Part shown: positions 19,301-27,835 of the stretch, piece by piece
Position numbering within the stretch: position 1 is the stretch's first letter
Layout of the letters: the number at the start of each line of letters is the position of its first letter
Source: an uncultured Holophagaceae bacterium
GTDB taxonomy: Bacteria > Acidobacteriota > Holophagae > Holophagales > Holophagaceae
Assembly: GCA_903857495.1 (NCBI GenBank)
Contig: CAIOFF010000062.1
Location: 1 to 53,580 of the forward strand
Direction of reading: 5' to 3'
DNA length: 53,580 nucleotides
Position numbers and translations under genes: made by a program
Notes under the pieces: generated by a model
What the model was told of the DNA's origin: nothing
Database searches by the model: none
Seen by the model: only the letters and a program-made list of their open reading frames with translations

Positions 19301-22300
19301 CGGCACCGGCCACGCCCTGTGGGCCTTGCGGTCCGGTGGCGCCGTTGATGCCGTTGGCTCCGGCGATCCCCTGGGGACCCTGGACGCCCTCAACCCCCTG
19401 CGGGCCTTGCGGCCCGACGATGCTGACGGAGCTGCCCGACCACACGCCACCCGCCTTGGGGCCAAAGATCATGTTGTTCGAGGTGTTCACGTAGAAGTCG
19501 CCGTTCACCCCGAGGCTGTCAGCGGGAGCCCCCGTGCCCGACAGCGCTGCGTTCCCCGCGATGAGGATCTGGCCGTTGCTGCCGCTGACGCCCTGGGCGC
19601 CCTGGCTGCCGCTGGGGCCCTGGATGCCGGTGGCGCCGGTGGAACCCGTGGCGCCCGCGGACCCGATGGGGCCCACGGGTCCGGCGGGTCCGGCCACCCC
19701 GGCAGGTCCCTGCCCCCCCTGGGCGCCTGTGGCACCCAGCTCGCCCGCAGCACCGATGGGGCCCACGGGTCCCGTGGCACCGACCAGGCCCTGGGGGCCG
19801 ATGGGCCCCGTGAGGCCCTGGGGCCCCTGGAGGCCCTGGAGGCCCTGGGGTCCCTGGGGTCCGGTAAGGCTCACCGATCCCGTGGGCCAGGCGCCGGACG
19901 TCTTGGGCCCAAAGACCATGTTCGTCGTGATGTTCACGTAGAAGTCGCCGTCCACGCCGGTGCCCGCCGTGGGATTCGCGGTCCCCGAGAGGGCCGCCTT
20001 TCCAGCGATGAGGATTTGTCCGGCGCTGCCCGTCGCGCCCTCGGGACCCGCGAGCCCAGCCACGCCCTGGGGTCCTTGCGGCCCGGTTGCGCCGTTGATG
20101 CCATTCACACCGGCCAGACCCTGGGGGCCCTGGACGCCCTGAGCGCCCTGGACGCCCTGGGGCCCGACGATGCTCACGGTACCTGAAGGCCACCCGCCGC
20201 CTGCCTTGGGTCCGAACAGCATGTTGGTCGTGGTGTTCACGTAGAAGTCGCCATCCACGCCCAGGCTGGCCGCGGGGCTCGTGGTCCCCGACAGCGCCGC
20301 GCGTCCGGCCACCAGCGTCTGGCCGTCACTGCCGCGCACGCCCTGGCTGCCCTGCACGCCCTGGCTGCCCTGCACGCCCGCCGAGCCCGTGGCGCCCGCC
20401 ACGCCCTGGGGGCCTGCCGAACCCGCCGCACCCGACGCGCCCGTGGGTCCCGCCGGACCGGCTGTCCCCGTGGAGCCCTGGATGCCCTGCACACCTGCCG
20501 GACCCTGCGCGCCCTGGAGACCGCTCAGACCCATCGCCCCCGCCGGACCCTGGGGGCCCACGAGGTTCACGCCCGCTGTGGGCCACACGCCGGCGGCCTT
20601 CGGACCATAGAGGAGGCTGGTGCTGGTGTTGAGGTAGAAGTCGCCATCCACGCCCAGGCTCGCCGCTGGCACCGCCGTGCCCGAGAGCACGGCCTTGCCC
20701 GCCACCAGCGTCTGGCCCGCCGCGCCCGTGTCACCCTTCGCGCCGGTCGCGCCCGTGAGGCCGATGGGGCCCTGGGGGCCGATGGGACCTGCCACGCCGG
20801 CCACACCCGCCACACCGGCAGGGCCGGCCGGTCCGGCCACGCCCTGGGTGCCGGAGGTTCCCTGCGCACCCGCCGGACCCGCCGGACCGGTGAGACTCAC
20901 GGACCCACTGGGCCAGGCCCCCCCCGCCTTGGGTCCAAAGACCATGTTGGTGGCGGTGTTCACGTAGAAGTCGCCATCCACGCCGATGCCCGCCGTGGGA
21001 TTCACAGTGCCCGCCAGCGCCGCGCTGCCCGCGATCAGGATCTGACCGTTGGTGCCGGTGCTGCCCTGGGGGCCCGTGGGACCTGCCACACCCTGGGGTC
21101 CCTGGGGGCCCGTCGCGCCGTTCACGCCGTTGCTGCCCGCCACGCCCTGCACGCCCTGGAGGCCCTGGGCGCCCGACTGGCCTTGCGGCCCGACCATCGA
21201 CACGGAGCCCGTGGGCCACACGCCGCCCACCTTGGGCCCAAAAATCATGTTCGTGGTCGTGTTCACGAAGAAGTCGCCATCGACGCCCACCCCACTGCCG
21301 GGGTTCGTGGTGCCCGACAAGGCCGCACTGCCCGCGATCAGGATCTGACCGTTGGTGCCCGTCACGCCCTGCACGCCCTGGATGCCCTGCACGCCCTGGG
21401 GGCCGGTGCGGCCCGTCTGGCCCGTCGCGCCCTGGGAGCCCGTGGCGCCCGTGCTGCCCGTCGGTCCCGCCACGCCCTCCAGACCCTGCGGGCCTGTCGC
21501 GCCCGTGACACCGGTCGCGCCGGTGGCTCCCACGGAGCCCTGGGCGCCCTGGAGGCCCTGGGGGCCGAAGGGTCCCTGGGGACCCGTGGCGCCCGTGCTA
21601 CCCGTCGCGCCCGTGGCGCCCGCCACACCCTGGATCCCCTGCTGGCCCGCCGGGCCGATGATGTTCACGCCCGCCACCGGCCACACGCCGGCGACCTTGG
21701 GTCCATACAGCACACTGGTCGCCGTATTGAGATAGAAGTCCCCGTCCACGCCCTGCGTCGTCGGTGCCAGCACGCCACTGAGGAGCGCCTTCGCGGCGAC
21801 CAGCGTCTGGCCGTCCACACCCGCCACGCCCTGGGCACCTGCGGGGCCCGTCGCGCCCGTCGCGCCCTTCGCGCCCGCCGGTCCCATGAGGCCCATCGGT
21901 CCCACCGCACCCGTCGTTCCCGCCACGCCCTGGGGGCCTGTAGCGCCCGCCGAGCCTGTCGCGCCCGCCGGTCCGGCGGGGCCCACCGGGCCGCCGGCCG
22001 GTCCCACCAGGCTTACGCCCGCGAGCCCCGCCCAGCTGCTGGCGCTGGCCTTCGGTCCGTAGAGCACGCTCGCCACGGTGTCGAGGTAGAAGTCCCCCAC
22101 CGCGCCGCCAGCCTTGGTCGCCACTGGCGTCCCGGCTCCGTGCAGCACCGTGCGGCCATCCAGGCCGTTCAGGCCCGGCGCCCCGACTGCGCCCGCTGGA
22201 CCCGTCAGGCCCGTGGGACCCGCTGGTCCCGCGACACCCGCCGGACCCTGGGGGCCCGTGGCGCCGGTCTGCCCCGGCGTCCCCGCCACCGTCGAGGGCA

Positions 22301-22847
22301 CCCACTTCGTGCCGTTGAACACCAGCGCCTGACCCGCCGTGGGCGCGTTGGTGGTGAGGTCCAGGGGCGTCCCCTGCAGCTTCATGATCAGGATCTGATT
22401 CTGGGTCCCGGAGAGATCCCCGCTGAAGCTGCCCGTGACTTCCCAGGCGCTGCGGGCCTGGAAGGCCGGCACGATGGTCGCATCCGGCGTCAGCGCCTGC
22501 CCCGCCAGCAAGACGTGCAGCTTCAATCCCGCCTTGCCCAGCATGGCCGAGGGCAGCGCTGGCATCCCTGTGCCGCCCAGCACCACCGAGTAGAGCCCGT
22601 CGGTCACCGTCAGCGTCAGCTGGCCGGAGTTCCACTGCTCCGCCCCCGCGCTGTCCAGGATGCTGAACACGAACTGCCGCGACCCGTTGGCCACCGTGGT
22701 GCCCTCGATCAGCCGCCCCTGGTAGGCGATGGTCGGCGCTGGCGCCGCGTCCGCCGCCGCCGCCAGCGGCGGCTCCTGCGCGAACAGGGGCATCACACCG
22801 CAAGCAACAGCAGCGGCGAAAGAGAGCGTGCGGAACATCTGGAGCAT
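13395..22847 (-). CDS. Giant secreted collagen-like / tail-fibre-like mosaic surface protein
   Basis: 3150 aa. A Sec signal peptide (about 1-24) leads into a domain common at the N-terminus of bacterial tail-fibre-like proteins ([34 protein letters not shown]). About residues 190-1300 are collagen-like Gly-X-Y stretches interrupted by nine modules of the form [21 protein letters not shown]. Next come segments typical of phage tail fibres and haemagglutinin-like proteins ([20 protein letters not shown]; a [17 protein letters not shown] module near 1830-1870; GGTGA-ARINLGL motifs). A YadA-like beta-roll of NTAFGKGAL-type repeats spans about 2050-2190. Four FN3-like repeats ([10 protein letters not shown]) occupy about 2476-2870 and a glycine-rich domain the last 270 residues. 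It probably forms a long trimeric surface stalk. A Shine-Dalgarno (AGGTGA) precedes the ATG. I see no outer-membrane beta-barrel anchor or endosialidase chaperone domain. Confidence 0.85.
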   Translation of the reverse strand: MLQMFRTLSFAAAVACGVMPLFAQEPPLAAAADAAPAPTIAYQGRLIEGTTVANGSRQFVFSILDSAGAEQWNSGQLTLTVTDGLYSVVLGGTGMPALPSAMLGKAGLKLHVLLAGQALTPDATIVPAFQARSAWEVTGSFSGDLSGTQNQILIMKLQGTPLDLTTNAPTAGQALVFNGTKWVPSTVAGTPGQTGATGPQGPAGVAGPAGPTGLTGPAGAVGAPGLNGLDGRTVLHGAGTPVATKAGGAVGDFYLDTVASVLYGPKASASSWAGLAGVSLVGPAGGPVGPAGPAGATGSAGATGPQGVAGTTGAVGPMGLMGPAGAKGATGATGPAGAQGVAGVDGQTLVAAKALLSGVLAPTTQGVDGDFYLNTATSVLYGPKVAGVWPVAGVNIIGPAGQQGIQGVAGATGATGSTGATGPQGPFGPQGLQGAQGSVGATGATGVTGATGPQGLEGVAGPTGSTGATGSQGATGQTGRTGPQGVQGIQGVQGVTGTNGQILIAGSAALSGTTNPGSGVGVDGDFFVNTTTNMIFGPKVGGVWPTGSVSMVGPQGQSGAQGLQGVQGVAGSNGVNGATGPQGPQGVAGPTGPQGSTGTNGQILIAGSAALAGTVNPTAGIGVDGDFYVNTATNMVFGPKAGGAWPSGSVSLTGPAGPAGAQGTSGTQGVAGPAGPAGVAGVAGVAGPIGPQGPIGLTGATGAKGDTGAAGQTLVAGKAVLSGTAVPAASLGVDGDFYLNTSTSLLYGPKAAGVWPTAGVNLVGPQGPAGAMGLSGLQGAQGPAGVQGIQGSTGTAGPAGPTGASGAAGSAGPQGVAGATGSAGVQGSQGVQGSQGVRGSDGQTLVAGRAALSGTTSPAASLGVDGDFYVNTTTNMLFGPKAGGGWPSGTVSIVGPQGVQGAQGVQGPQGLAGVNGINGATGPQGPQGVAGLAGPEGATGSAGQILIAGKAALSGTANPTAGTGVDGDFYVNITTNMVFGPKTSGAWPTGSVSLTGPQGPQGLQGLQGPQGLTGPIGPQGLVGATGPVGPIGAAGELGATGAQGGQGPAGVAGPAGPVGPIGSAGATGSTGATGIQGPSGSQGAQGVSGSNGQILIAGNAALSGTGAPADSLGVNGDFYVNTSNNMIFGPKAGGVWSGSSVSIVGPQGPQGVEGVQGPQGIAGANGINGATGPQGPQGVAGAAGAQGVTGSAGQILIAGNAALSGSSDPAASVGVNGDFYVNTSTNMIFGPKAGGSWPAGSVSIVGPQGPQGPQGSTGTQGATGATGPQGLAGATGSAGPMGPQGSKGDTGATGTSGVTPFSLSGSNVVYTAGSLGLGTATPDASALLDLRSTSKGFLAPRMTIAERLAITSPATGLLVYQTDDTPGFYYNSGAPDAKYWNGPFGTSSATGTVTSIATSGPLTGGPITSLGTLGITRATSGADGYLAATDFLAFSLKGSVTSVGIDPGSTGLTASSAITSSGTIALGGTLAVANGGTGTTTGSITGTGALTLAAGGSDQSVLLAPSGTGSVGIGTASPAGSALLDLTSTSKGFLPPRRDMTSGSITGAVEGLMVYDTHDKDLKIYSGTGWVTPGHSSTSSVTSVGAAAGTPLSVDVTNGASSPVIRITKADGAHDGYLAKEDFNALSAKGGGTVTSISGTAPIAVASGSSTPIISMAAASGTQPGYLSDTDWLTFNSKAALTGAAFTGPVSATGFTGPLTGNVTGTLTGNVTGNVSGSAAGFTGSLLGDVTGTQGATVVASVGGVTAANVAASVALTTAATEVATASTLVKRNPSGGLAAATITGLATPSQANDAANKAYVDMIANGLAWQAPVTSILATPPATPTTGDRYIIGASATDAWVGKVNQIAQYNGVAWDFTQPVNSMSVFATGPANGYVYLSASTQWVQFNGTSNYSFGDGLSYSAPNVNIADGGVTALRLATGAVNLAGTKVAGLLPLASGGTGAATDSQARINLGLGNVANVDTTNATNLTSGTLALARGGTGAADAAGARANLGLTLGTSATNVVALDADAKLPAVDGSQLTNVKATGVASFGPATSNTRGGDGVLLSNSGTDNTAFGKGALAANTTASYSSAFGSGALAANTTAGYNSGFGYGALAANTSGFNSAFGYGALQLSTTGGYNLGLGFRALAQNTTGAQNTAVGAKALFSVAVGGLNTALGESALASLNTGIFNTAIGQGAGATGTPLAYGSNNLYLGAGSSASAAGTDSALITNEIVIGTNAVGQGSNTTVLGNALTAKTFISGIANATGLGTTKNVVIDTATGQLGAGASGSGGVTSVTAGTGLTGGTITGTGTLALDTTGVTAGTYARANVTVNAQGQLTGASNGSAINLATEVSGVLPLAQGGTGANSKAGAANAILPAQATNSGKVLTTDGTNVSWGASSAQWTTTGSDVGYSTGGVGVGTTTPNANAALEVSSTTKGFLQPRLALVATYNPAPLSAHVAGMMVWNTATSNDVTPGLFVNTGAYWSRITTAAVAPIITTTAASSIAQTTASSGASITSDGGATITASGVCWATTANPTTASSKTTNNVATGSFSSSLTGLTANTVYYVRAYATNSVSTVYGNQVTFTTLPNLATLTTTAATSITGVSATAGGSISGTAIGTITAAGVAYATTATPTTPTAAAATLVQTGAFTASLTGLAPGTLYYIRAYATNAAGTAYGAQSSFTTLVVGPTVTATTAVSSITATTASSGGTLGTNGGGTITANGVCWGTTSGPTVALSTKTTNTVGATWTSSLTGLLPGTTYYVRAYATNSNSTGYGAEVSFTTPTTVPTLTTTAYSGLTGTAVTSGGSITATGGATITATGVCWSTTSGAESVNGNHTTDTVVQSGAFTSNLTGLTTSTTYYLKAYATNSAGTAYGSEISFTPTNVLTLYYTGGAQTWTVPAGITSVTVKVWGAGGMYGCPGGTYGYIGGGSGGYARGTLAVTPGQVLTIVVGGAGNRGVTAGTYIAGGYNGGGDSYCNALAASYGPGVGSGGGGTHIMNSGGTWLIAAGGGGGGAGNVSGWLNWASSYASISSTSAAGPGGSGGGTSGGNSSAGGSGSYQSYSVNPTPANGGSQSSGGATSSWGFNVGAGGRGYGGSAWGGLQQYSFFVCGGGGGYYGGSIGADCSGGGGSGYLGGVTNGTWTPLAGESVMGSAVYGKAEISF

Positions 22848-22892
22848 GGTTCACCTGTGGGGTATTCGGGTGTGGCTCGTGCGGTGGTGCGG

Positions 22893-22917
22893 CTCGGATT
22901 CGCTGCGCGAATCCGAG
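22893..22917 (-). promoter_or_regulatory. Hairpin in the leader of the giant surface-protein gene
   Basis: CTCGGATTCG (22893-22902) pairs perfectly with CGAATCCGAG (22908-22917) around a 5-base loop, 46 bp upstream of the giant gene start. It could attenuate read-through from the lipoprotein-like gene or stabilise the downstream mRNA. Confidence 0.5.
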
Positions 22918-22987
22918 TGGAAAACGGCGGGGTGAGCGGGGTTGCGGTGCTGCTTTGCCTTGCCTTGCTTTGTTCTCTTTTGTTCTT

Positions 22988-23019
22988 CTTCGCGTCTCTG
23001 CGTCTTCGCGTCCTCGCGT
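22988..23019. repeat. CGCGTCTCTGCGTCTTCGCG repeat words
   Basis: Imperfect 9-bp words of the CTTCGCGTC/CTCTGCGTC type in the gap before the giant gene. They resemble the GCAGAGG words in the recR terminator region at 30268-30363. Confidence 0.45.
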
Positions 23020-23058
23020 TGGATCAGTTGCCCTTTCTCTTTTCTCTTTTCAAAAAGC

Positions 23059-23586
23059 TCACTTCGGCGGCTCGAACCCGTGCCGCACCTTCACGCTCGG
23101 ATCCACGCTCCCCACGGCGTTGGTCGCGGGCACACTCTCGCCCACCACGGCGGCGTGGGCGATGCCCGTGCCTGGAACCGTCTGCTGCACGCCGGACGCC
23201 TGGACCAGCGCCGGGGTGATCACCGCGATGGGGGGCGGGGGCAGGATCGTCACGGTCGCGCTGGCGGTGTAGCGCGCATCGTTGTTCCACAGGGCCACCA
23301 CCTGGCACGAACCCTGGGTGGTCGACGCCGTGAACAGGCCCGTGGCGTTGATGGTGCCCGCGGTGGACGGCTGCACGGACCAGGTGATCCCGGTGCCCGA
23401 GGGCGAGTTCGCGGTGAACTGCAGCGTCTGCCCCGGCGCCACCGAGGCCACGCTCGGCGTGATGACCAGCACCAGGTTGACGGCGGGCACCTGGGCGCCG
23501 TCGCCGCCGCCGCGGCAGCCGAACCCGGCCAGCAGCAACGTCACGCCTCCGACAGCAGACAGGATGACTCGGGGGGGAAAACGCAT
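23059..23586 (-). CDS. Secreted Ig-like (BIG_2-type) protein, probable lipoprotein
   Basis: 175 aa. The N-terminus MRFPPRVILSAVGG with a hydrophobic stretch ends in LLAGFGCRGGG; the cysteine could be lipidated, although GFGC is not a canonical lipobox. Residues about 38-112 match a bacterial Ig-like group 2 pattern (SVAPGQTLQFTA, GTINATGLFTAS). The C-terminal part is unrecognised. It lies 211 bp upstream of the giant surface protein on the same strand and may be exported with it as a partner. An AT-rich region upstream probably holds the promoter. Confidence 0.75.
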   Translation of the reverse strand: MRFPPRVILSAVGGVTLLLAGFGCRGGGDGAQVPAVNLVLVITPSVASVAPGQTLQFTANSPSGTGITWSVQPSTAGTINATGLFTASTTQGSCQVVALWNNDARYTASATVTILPPPPIAVITPALVQASGVQQTVPGTGIAHAAVVGESVPATNAVGSVDPSVKVRHGFEPPK

Positions 23587-23654
23587 GGAATCCTCAGCAG
23601 GAAATTCCGGGGCAGCACCCCGGGAAGCGACCTAGGCCTGGGCCCTGGCGCTTC

Positions 23655-23765
23655 ATGGTGAGGATATCGTCTAGAAATACATTTATACAAATGTTGTTAT
23701 CATTGTTTTTATGTTATTTTTGATGATTTTTAATAATCTTTGACAATCTTTGCGTCTTTTGACGC
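23655..23765 (-). promoter_or_regulatory. AT-rich regulatory region upstream of the surface-protein locus
   Basis: About 110 bp of strongly AT-rich DNA in a very GC-rich setting. On the minus strand it holds a TATAAA at 23687-23682 and a dyad CATTT-N4-AAATG (23680-23693) over it, about 95 bp before the Ig-like gene start. A small hairpin GCGTC-TTTT-GACGC is at 23752-23765. No confident -35 is visible. Confidence 0.5.
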
Positions 23766-23888
23766 CCAAGGCTCTCCGGCAACCCCACAGGCTCCCCGCC
23801 ATCCACACCCGAAAGGCTGGAATGGGGTGGCAGTGTTCACCAGAGGCGCCGCGAATCGGGCGGCATCGACAAGACCGATGCTGGCAGC

Positions 23889-24362
23889 CTAGTCTTCGGT
23901 GGTCGACGCCAGCGCTGCCTCGCAGAGGCGGCGGATGCCCGGCAGCAGGTCGGCGTTCTGCAGACCCTTCTCGCTGAGCCACTGACCGCCGGGCGGCGGC
24001 GGCGGAAGCAGATCCTCCGGGGCCTTGGTGTGGAGCAGGTGGCTGAGGTAGAGGCGCTGCTGGCCCTCGAGACCTTCGAGCCGCAGCAGCCATGGGGTTG
24101 GCAGGCGGCTGGTGCGCTCGTCGAAGACCACGGGAAGCCTCGAGTTGTCCACGAAGCGGAAGGGCATGCCCCAGGCCGCCTCGATCTGGGCGTTCAGCAG
24201 GGCGGTGGGGAGAAAGCCCGGGGACCAGGGGATCTGGGCGGGCATCAGCAGGCCCCGGTGCGGGCTGTGGGGCGAGGGCACCAGCAGGACGAAGGGCGTC
24301 TGCCGGCCATGGACCAGGATCCCTTCGATGAAGGTCGTCAGGTGGACCCGGCCCTCAGCCAT
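23889..24362 (-). CDS. Protein of unknown function coupled to proS
   Basis: 157 aa from the ATG at 24362, which overlaps the proS stop by one base (TGATG); an alternative TTG lies one codon earlier. I do not recognise the family. It begins with a beta-rich segment (RVHLTTFIEGILVHG, FVLLVPSPH), which superficially resembles the start of NUDIX proteins, but no NUDIX box is visible. A short proline run (LLPPPPPGG) lies near residue 123. No signal peptide or membrane segment. Tight coupling to proS supports that it is real. Confidence 0.7.
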   Translation of the reverse strand: MAEGRVHLTTFIEGILVHGRQTPFVLLVPSPHSPHRGLLMPAQIPWSPGFLPTALLNAQIEAAWGMPFRFVDNSRLPVVFDERTSRLPTPWLLRLEGLEGQQRLYLSHLLHTKAPEDLLPPPPPGGQWLSEKGLQNADLLPGIRRLCEAALASTTED

Positions 24363-26200
24363 CAACGACCTCCAGCGGTTTCCAGCTCCAGCAGGAGGCG
24401 GTCCCGGGCCACGCAGACCTCGCCCACGGCGGCCTCGGGCTTGAACTTCACGACCACCTTGGTGCGCCGGTCGCGCAGCTCGATGATGCCGTCCTTCAGG
24501 CCCTTGGCGCCGACGGTCAGGCGCAGGGGGATGCCCAGCAGGTCCGCGTCCTTGAACTTGGCGCCAGGGCTGAGGCCCTCGCGGTCATCATGCAGCACCT
24601 CGAAGCCCGCGTCCTCCAGCTCCTGCTCCACCTGGTTGGCCACGCCCGCAACCTCGGGACTGGCGGGATCCAGGCAGACGATCTGCACCTGGTAGGGCGC
24701 GATGGGCCAGGGCCAGATGATGCCGTCGGCATCGTAGTTCTGCTCGATGGCCGCAGCCACGGTGCGGGTGATCCCGATGCCGTAGCAGCCCATGACCATG
24801 GGGTTCTCCTTGCCTTGCTCGTCAAGGAAGGTGCAGGACATGGCCTTCGAGTACTTGATGCCGAGCTTGAAGACCTGGCCCACCTCGATGCCGCGGAAGG
24901 CCTGGTAGTGGCCCTTGCCGCAGCGGGTGCAGCCATCGCCCTCGGCGGCCATGCGCAGGTCCACGAAGGTGCAGCCTGGCAGGTCCCGGGCCGGGTCCAG
25001 GCCGAAGTGGTGGTAGTCGGTGCGGTTCGCGCCGCAGGTGAGGTTGACCGCACCCTCGAGGCTGCGATCCACCAGCAGGCGGACGCCCTCCAGCCCCACG
25101 GGGCCCATGAAGCCGGTCTTGGCGCCGGTGAAGACCTCGGCCTCGTCCAGGGGCAGCAGCTCCAGCTCCGCAGCGGCCACGAAGTTCTTGACCTTCACGG
25201 GATTGACCTCGTGGTCGCCCCGCAGCACGGCGCCCACCAGCTTCGCGGCGCCATTGGGGTAGGTCACGCGGTACAGGAAGAACTTGCTGGTCTGCGCGAG
25301 CGGCATGCCGTCATGCTCGCCATCCTTCATCCCCGCCGCCTGCTCCACCTGGCCGACAACCCCTGGCGTACAGAAGTGATCTTTTTTAATCTCATTCCTA
25401 TCTCCGAAATTGCCGACAGGCAATTTCGGAGCTTCGGTCTTCTCGATATTGGACGTGTAGTCACACCCATCACAGCTGAGGATGGCGTCCTCGCCGCTGC
25501 CCGCCAGCACGTGGAACTCGTGGGTGAAGCTGCCGCCGATGGCGCCGCTGTCGGCCTCGACGGGGCGGAACTTCACGCCCAGGCGGCCGAAGATGCGCTT
25601 GTAGGCGTTGAACATGGCCCAGTACTCGCGGTCGGCGCAGGCGTCATCCACGTGGAAGGAGTAGCCGTCCTTCATGGTGAACTCGCGGCCCCGCATGAGG
25701 CCGAAGCGGGGGCGCCGCTCGTCCCGGAACTTGGTCTGGATCTGGAACAGGTTCATGGGCAGCTGCTTGTAGCTGCGCACGTTCCTGCGGACGATGTCGG
25801 TGATCACTTCCTCGTGGGTGGGGCCGAGGCAGAAGTTGAAGAAGTCGCGCTCGTCGGGCTGCTCGCCCCGCGCGCGGCGCTCGGCCAGCTCGGCCTTGGC
25901 CTTGCGGTCGCAGAAGCGCAGCAGCTCGTCGCCGTAGAACTTCCAGCGGCCGCTCTCCTGCCACAGCTCCGCGGGCAGCACGGCGGGCATCAGCAGCTCC
26001 TGGCAGCCATCCTTGGCCAGCTCCTCGCGGACGATCTCCTCGAACTTCCGGATGCTGCGGAACGCCAGGGGCAGGTAGCTGTAGATGCCGGCGGCCACCT
26101 TCTGGATCATGCCGGCCCGCATCATGAGCTGCTGGCTCACCACATCGGCATCGCGCGGCGTCTCGCGGAGGGTCTGGATCAGGAGCTTGGACTGCTTCAT
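24362..26200 (-). CDS. proS: Prolyl-tRNA synthetase, bacterial type with editing insertion
   Basis: 612 aa. Class II aminoacyl-tRNA synthetase: motif 1 region (SYLPLAFRSIRKFEEIV), motif 2 (FRDERRPRFGLMRGREF), a YbaK-like INS editing domain at about 220-400 and motif 3 (MGCYGIGITR), followed by the anticodon-binding domain. It charges tRNA-Pro and removes mischarged alanine. In the linker before the editing domain, residues about 257-275 (KLPVGNFGDRNEIKK) are encoded by an AT-rich segment containing a 13-bp perfect palindrome, unlike the rest of the gene. The downstream unknown gene is translationally coupled. Confidence 0.96.
   Translation of the reverse strand: MKQSKLLIQTLRETPRDADVVSQQLMMRAGMIQKVAAGIYSYLPLAFRSIRKFEEIVREELAKDGCQELLMPAVLPAELWQESGRWKFYGDELLRFCDRKAKAELAERRARGEQPDERDFFNFCLGPTHEEVITDIVRRNVRSYKQLPMNLFQIQTKFRDERRPRFGLMRGREFTMKDGYSFHVDDACADREYWAMFNAYKRIFGRLGVKFRPVEADSGAIGGSFTHEFHVLAGSGEDAILSCDGCDYTSNIEKTEAPKLPVGNFGDRNEIKKDHFCTPGVVGQVEQAAGMKDGEHDGMPLAQTSKFFLYRVTYPNGAAKLVGAVLRGDHEVNPVKVKNFVAAAELELLPLDEAEVFTGAKTGFMGPVGLEGVRLLVDRSLEGAVNLTCGANRTDYHHFGLDPARDLPGCTFVDLRMAAEGDGCTRCGKGHYQAFRGIEVGQVFKLGIKYSKAMSCTFLDEQGKENPMVMGCYGIGITRTVAAAIEQNYDADGIIWPWPIAPYQVQIVCLDPASPEVAGVANQVEQELEDAGFEVLHDDREGLSPGAKFKDADLLGIPLRLTVGAKGLKDGIIELRDRRTKVVVKFKPEAAVGEVCVARDRLLLELETAGGR
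25402..25431. repeat. Low-GC palindrome inside proS
   Basis: CTCCGAAATTGCC (25402-25414) and its exact complement (25419-25431) with a GACA loop, next to an AT-rich stretch with a T-run at 25382-25387. The reading frame stays open through it. It looks like an in-frame insertion in the linker between motif 2 and the editing domain. Confidence 0.75.
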
Positions 26201-26254
26201 GGGGGCCTCGAACCTTCAAGTCTAGCCCAGGAGGCCGCCCGGTCCGCGCTGGAA

Positions 26255-26704
26255 TCAGCCGAGCAGGCTCTGCACCAGCCCGCTCGCGAGCTTGCCGTCA
26301 TAGGCGCCGCCATGGGCCGCCTGGAGGGCCTTCATCACGAGACCCAGGTCCTTCTTCGAGGTGGCCCCGGTCTGGGCGATGGCTTCCTTCACCGCAGCCT
26401 CCAGCTCCGCGCCTTCCAGCATGGCCGGCAGGTAGGGCTTCAGGTATTCAAGCTCCGCCCGCTCCTGGTCGGCCCGCTCGAACTGCCCCACCTTCTCGAA
26501 CTGGGCGACGCTATCCTCCCGGGACTTCACCAGGCGCTTGATCACCGCCAGGCCATCCGCTTCCGTCAGGGTCCCCTGCGGCCCCAGCCCCTTGGCCACG
26601 GCCTCGTTCTTGTAGGCGGCAAGCGCCATGCGGAGCACCCCGGTCCGGACCGCATCCCGGGCCAGCATGGAGGTTTTAAGTTCAGACTGCAGACGATTGA
26701 GCAT
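26255..26704 (-). CDS. GatB/YqeY domain protein
   Basis: 149 aa, the length of stand-alone YqeY proteins. It starts MLNRLQSELKTSMLARD and has the family segment ELEYLKPYLPAMLEGAEL and a C-terminal GALM/VMKAL-type helix. The domain is related to the tRNA-binding tail of the GatB amidotransferase subunit; the free-standing protein may act on tRNA or in amidotransfer, but its role is not established. It lies 54 bp upstream of proS on the same strand, probably cotranscribed. Confidence 0.88.
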   Translation of the reverse strand: MLNRLQSELKTSMLARDAVRTGVLRMALAAYKNEAVAKGLGPQGTLTEADGLAVIKRLVKSREDSVAQFEKVGQFERADQERAELEYLKPYLPAMLEGAELEAAVKEAIAQTGATSKKDLGLVMKALQAAHGGAYDGKLASGLVQSLLG

Positions 26705-26823
26705 GGAATTCTCCGATCACAACCCCTCATGGTGACCTTTAAGTCGTGCTTCCTCAATGCTAAAAATCATGATCCGGGAGCTTCCGACCGAAACAGGTTC
26801 GAACCAAACTGCCCGGGGCCCCC

Positions 26824-27285
26824 ATGAACGTCGCCTTCATCAATCCTTTCATCGAGGCCACCCTCCGCAGCCTGGAGATGATGGCGGGCATTGAAGCCGA
26901 GCGGTCCGGTCTGGCAGTGAAGGAAGACCTGATCACCACCTTCGACCTGTCAGCCATCATCGGCATCACCGGCGACACCTCCGGCTCCATCATCCTGAGC
27001 TTCCCCGTGGGTCTGGCCTGCCGCATCGCCAGCAACATGCTGATGGAAGAGATCACCGAGCTGAATCAGAGCGTCGAGGACGCCATCGGCGAGATCGGGA
27101 ACATCGTGGTGGGCGATGCCCGCCGCCTGCTCATCCAGGACGGTTACAGCCTCTCCATTTCCGTCCCCACCGTGGTGGTCGGCGAGGGCTACCGGATCAG
27201 CCGCACGGGTGACATCCCCTGCATCGCCATCCCGTTCACCACCAAGTTCGGCGAGTTCGAGGTGAACGTGGGGCTGAAGACCTAG
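26824..27285 (+). CDS. cheX: CheX-like CheY-P phosphatase family protein
   Basis: 153 aa. The central part SVEDAIGEIGNIVVGDAR carries the ExxN motif (E..N in EIGN) that forms the phosphatase site of CheC/CheX/FliY proteins; CheX normally has one such helix, as here. The family dephosphorylates CheY-P or related response regulators. No chemotaxis genes are adjacent, so it may serve a distant pathway. There is a GC-rich segment but no clear Shine-Dalgarno directly before the ATG. Confidence 0.8.
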   Translation: MNVAFINPFIEATLRSLEMMAGIEAERSGLAVKEDLITTFDLSAIIGITGDTSGSIILSFPVGLACRIASNMLMEEITELNQSVEDAIGEIGNIVVGDARRLLIQDGYSLSISVPTVVVGEGYRISRTGDIPCIAIPFTTKFGEFEVNVGLKT

Positions 27286-27297
27286 GGCCTTGCTGGT

Positions 27298-27322
27298 AGC
27301 TGTCAGCTGTCAGCTGTCGGCT
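27298..27322. repeat. CAGCTGTCAG repeat, short copy
   Basis: Tandem CTGTCAG/CTGTCGG words follow the cheX gene. The same words build the longer array at 40452-40643. Confidence 0.65.
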
Positions 27323-27388
27323 TGAAGCGGGTTTCGGATAGCGGTTGGTATCAGCTTCGGACTTTCGGCGCCAAGCTTGCCACCCGCC

Positions 27389-27432
27389 AAGCCAAAGGAC
27401 GGGGCGCCCTGCGGCGCCCCGTCCTTTGGCTT
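27389..27432 (-). terminator. 20-bp perfect hairpin between cheX and ferredoxin genes
   Basis: Arms 27389-27408 and 27413-27432 are fully complementary (core GGACGGGGCGCC) with a CTGC loop, followed by TTT on the plus side. It can serve both convergent genes. Confidence 0.8.
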
Positions 27433-27446
27433 TAGGTCTGAGTGGC

Positions 27447-27701
27447 CTAGGCCTTGTCGAACTTGATCACTTCCACGGGGCAGCTGGCCGCGGCGGCCTC
27501 GATGGCAGCCTCCAGGTCCGTGCCGTTGCTGCCGGACAGGGCGCTCATCTCGTCCCGGTTCTCGGAGTCCACGCCGTCCTCGCGCACGGAGCCGTTGACG
27601 TTGCAGCTGCTGTCGGTGACGTGGAACACGTCGGGGCACTCGGCCTCGCAGGCGTTGCACACGATGCAGCCTTCTTCGATCCAGACTTTGGTGATGGCCA
27701 T
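27447..27701 (-). CDS. 4Fe-4S ferredoxin, single-cluster type
   Basis: 84 aa. The motif CIVCNACEAECP (C12, C15, C18, C22) and a C-terminal SCP (about C74) match monocluster ferredoxins of the Thermotoga type, in which the first three cysteines and the distal one bind the cluster. C22 and C33 could form a disulfide or are spare ligands. The acidic surface suits a small electron carrier, possibly for the 2-oxoacid oxidoreductase at 47932-50759. It is monocistronic with a strong terminator. Confidence 0.88.
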   Translation of the reverse strand: MAITKVWIEEGCIVCNACEAECPDVFHVTDSSCNVNGSVREDGVDSENRDEMSALSGSNGTDLEAAIEAAAASCPVEVIKFDKA

Positions 27702-27835
27702 GATGGTCTCCTAGAGATGCATGGGGGGCCCTGGGTTGGGCGGATTCTCTAACCTAGCATCGCCCCCCCGTCCGGACCAAGCATCGCCTCGCCTCCCCGG
27801 CCGTGGGAGACTGGAGTTGTGACGGAGGTCCGCCC

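Noticed and set aside
18940-22300. CRISPR-like array in the regularly repeated region
   Set aside because: The repeats are coding Gly-X-Y and GDFY modules of 300-450 bp spacing that are in frame, not short identical repeats with unique spacers.
21183-23219. 678-residue plus-strand frame opposite the giant protein
   Set aside because: It mirrors the repeat structure of the minus-strand gene and is arginine/alanine-rich without a domain.
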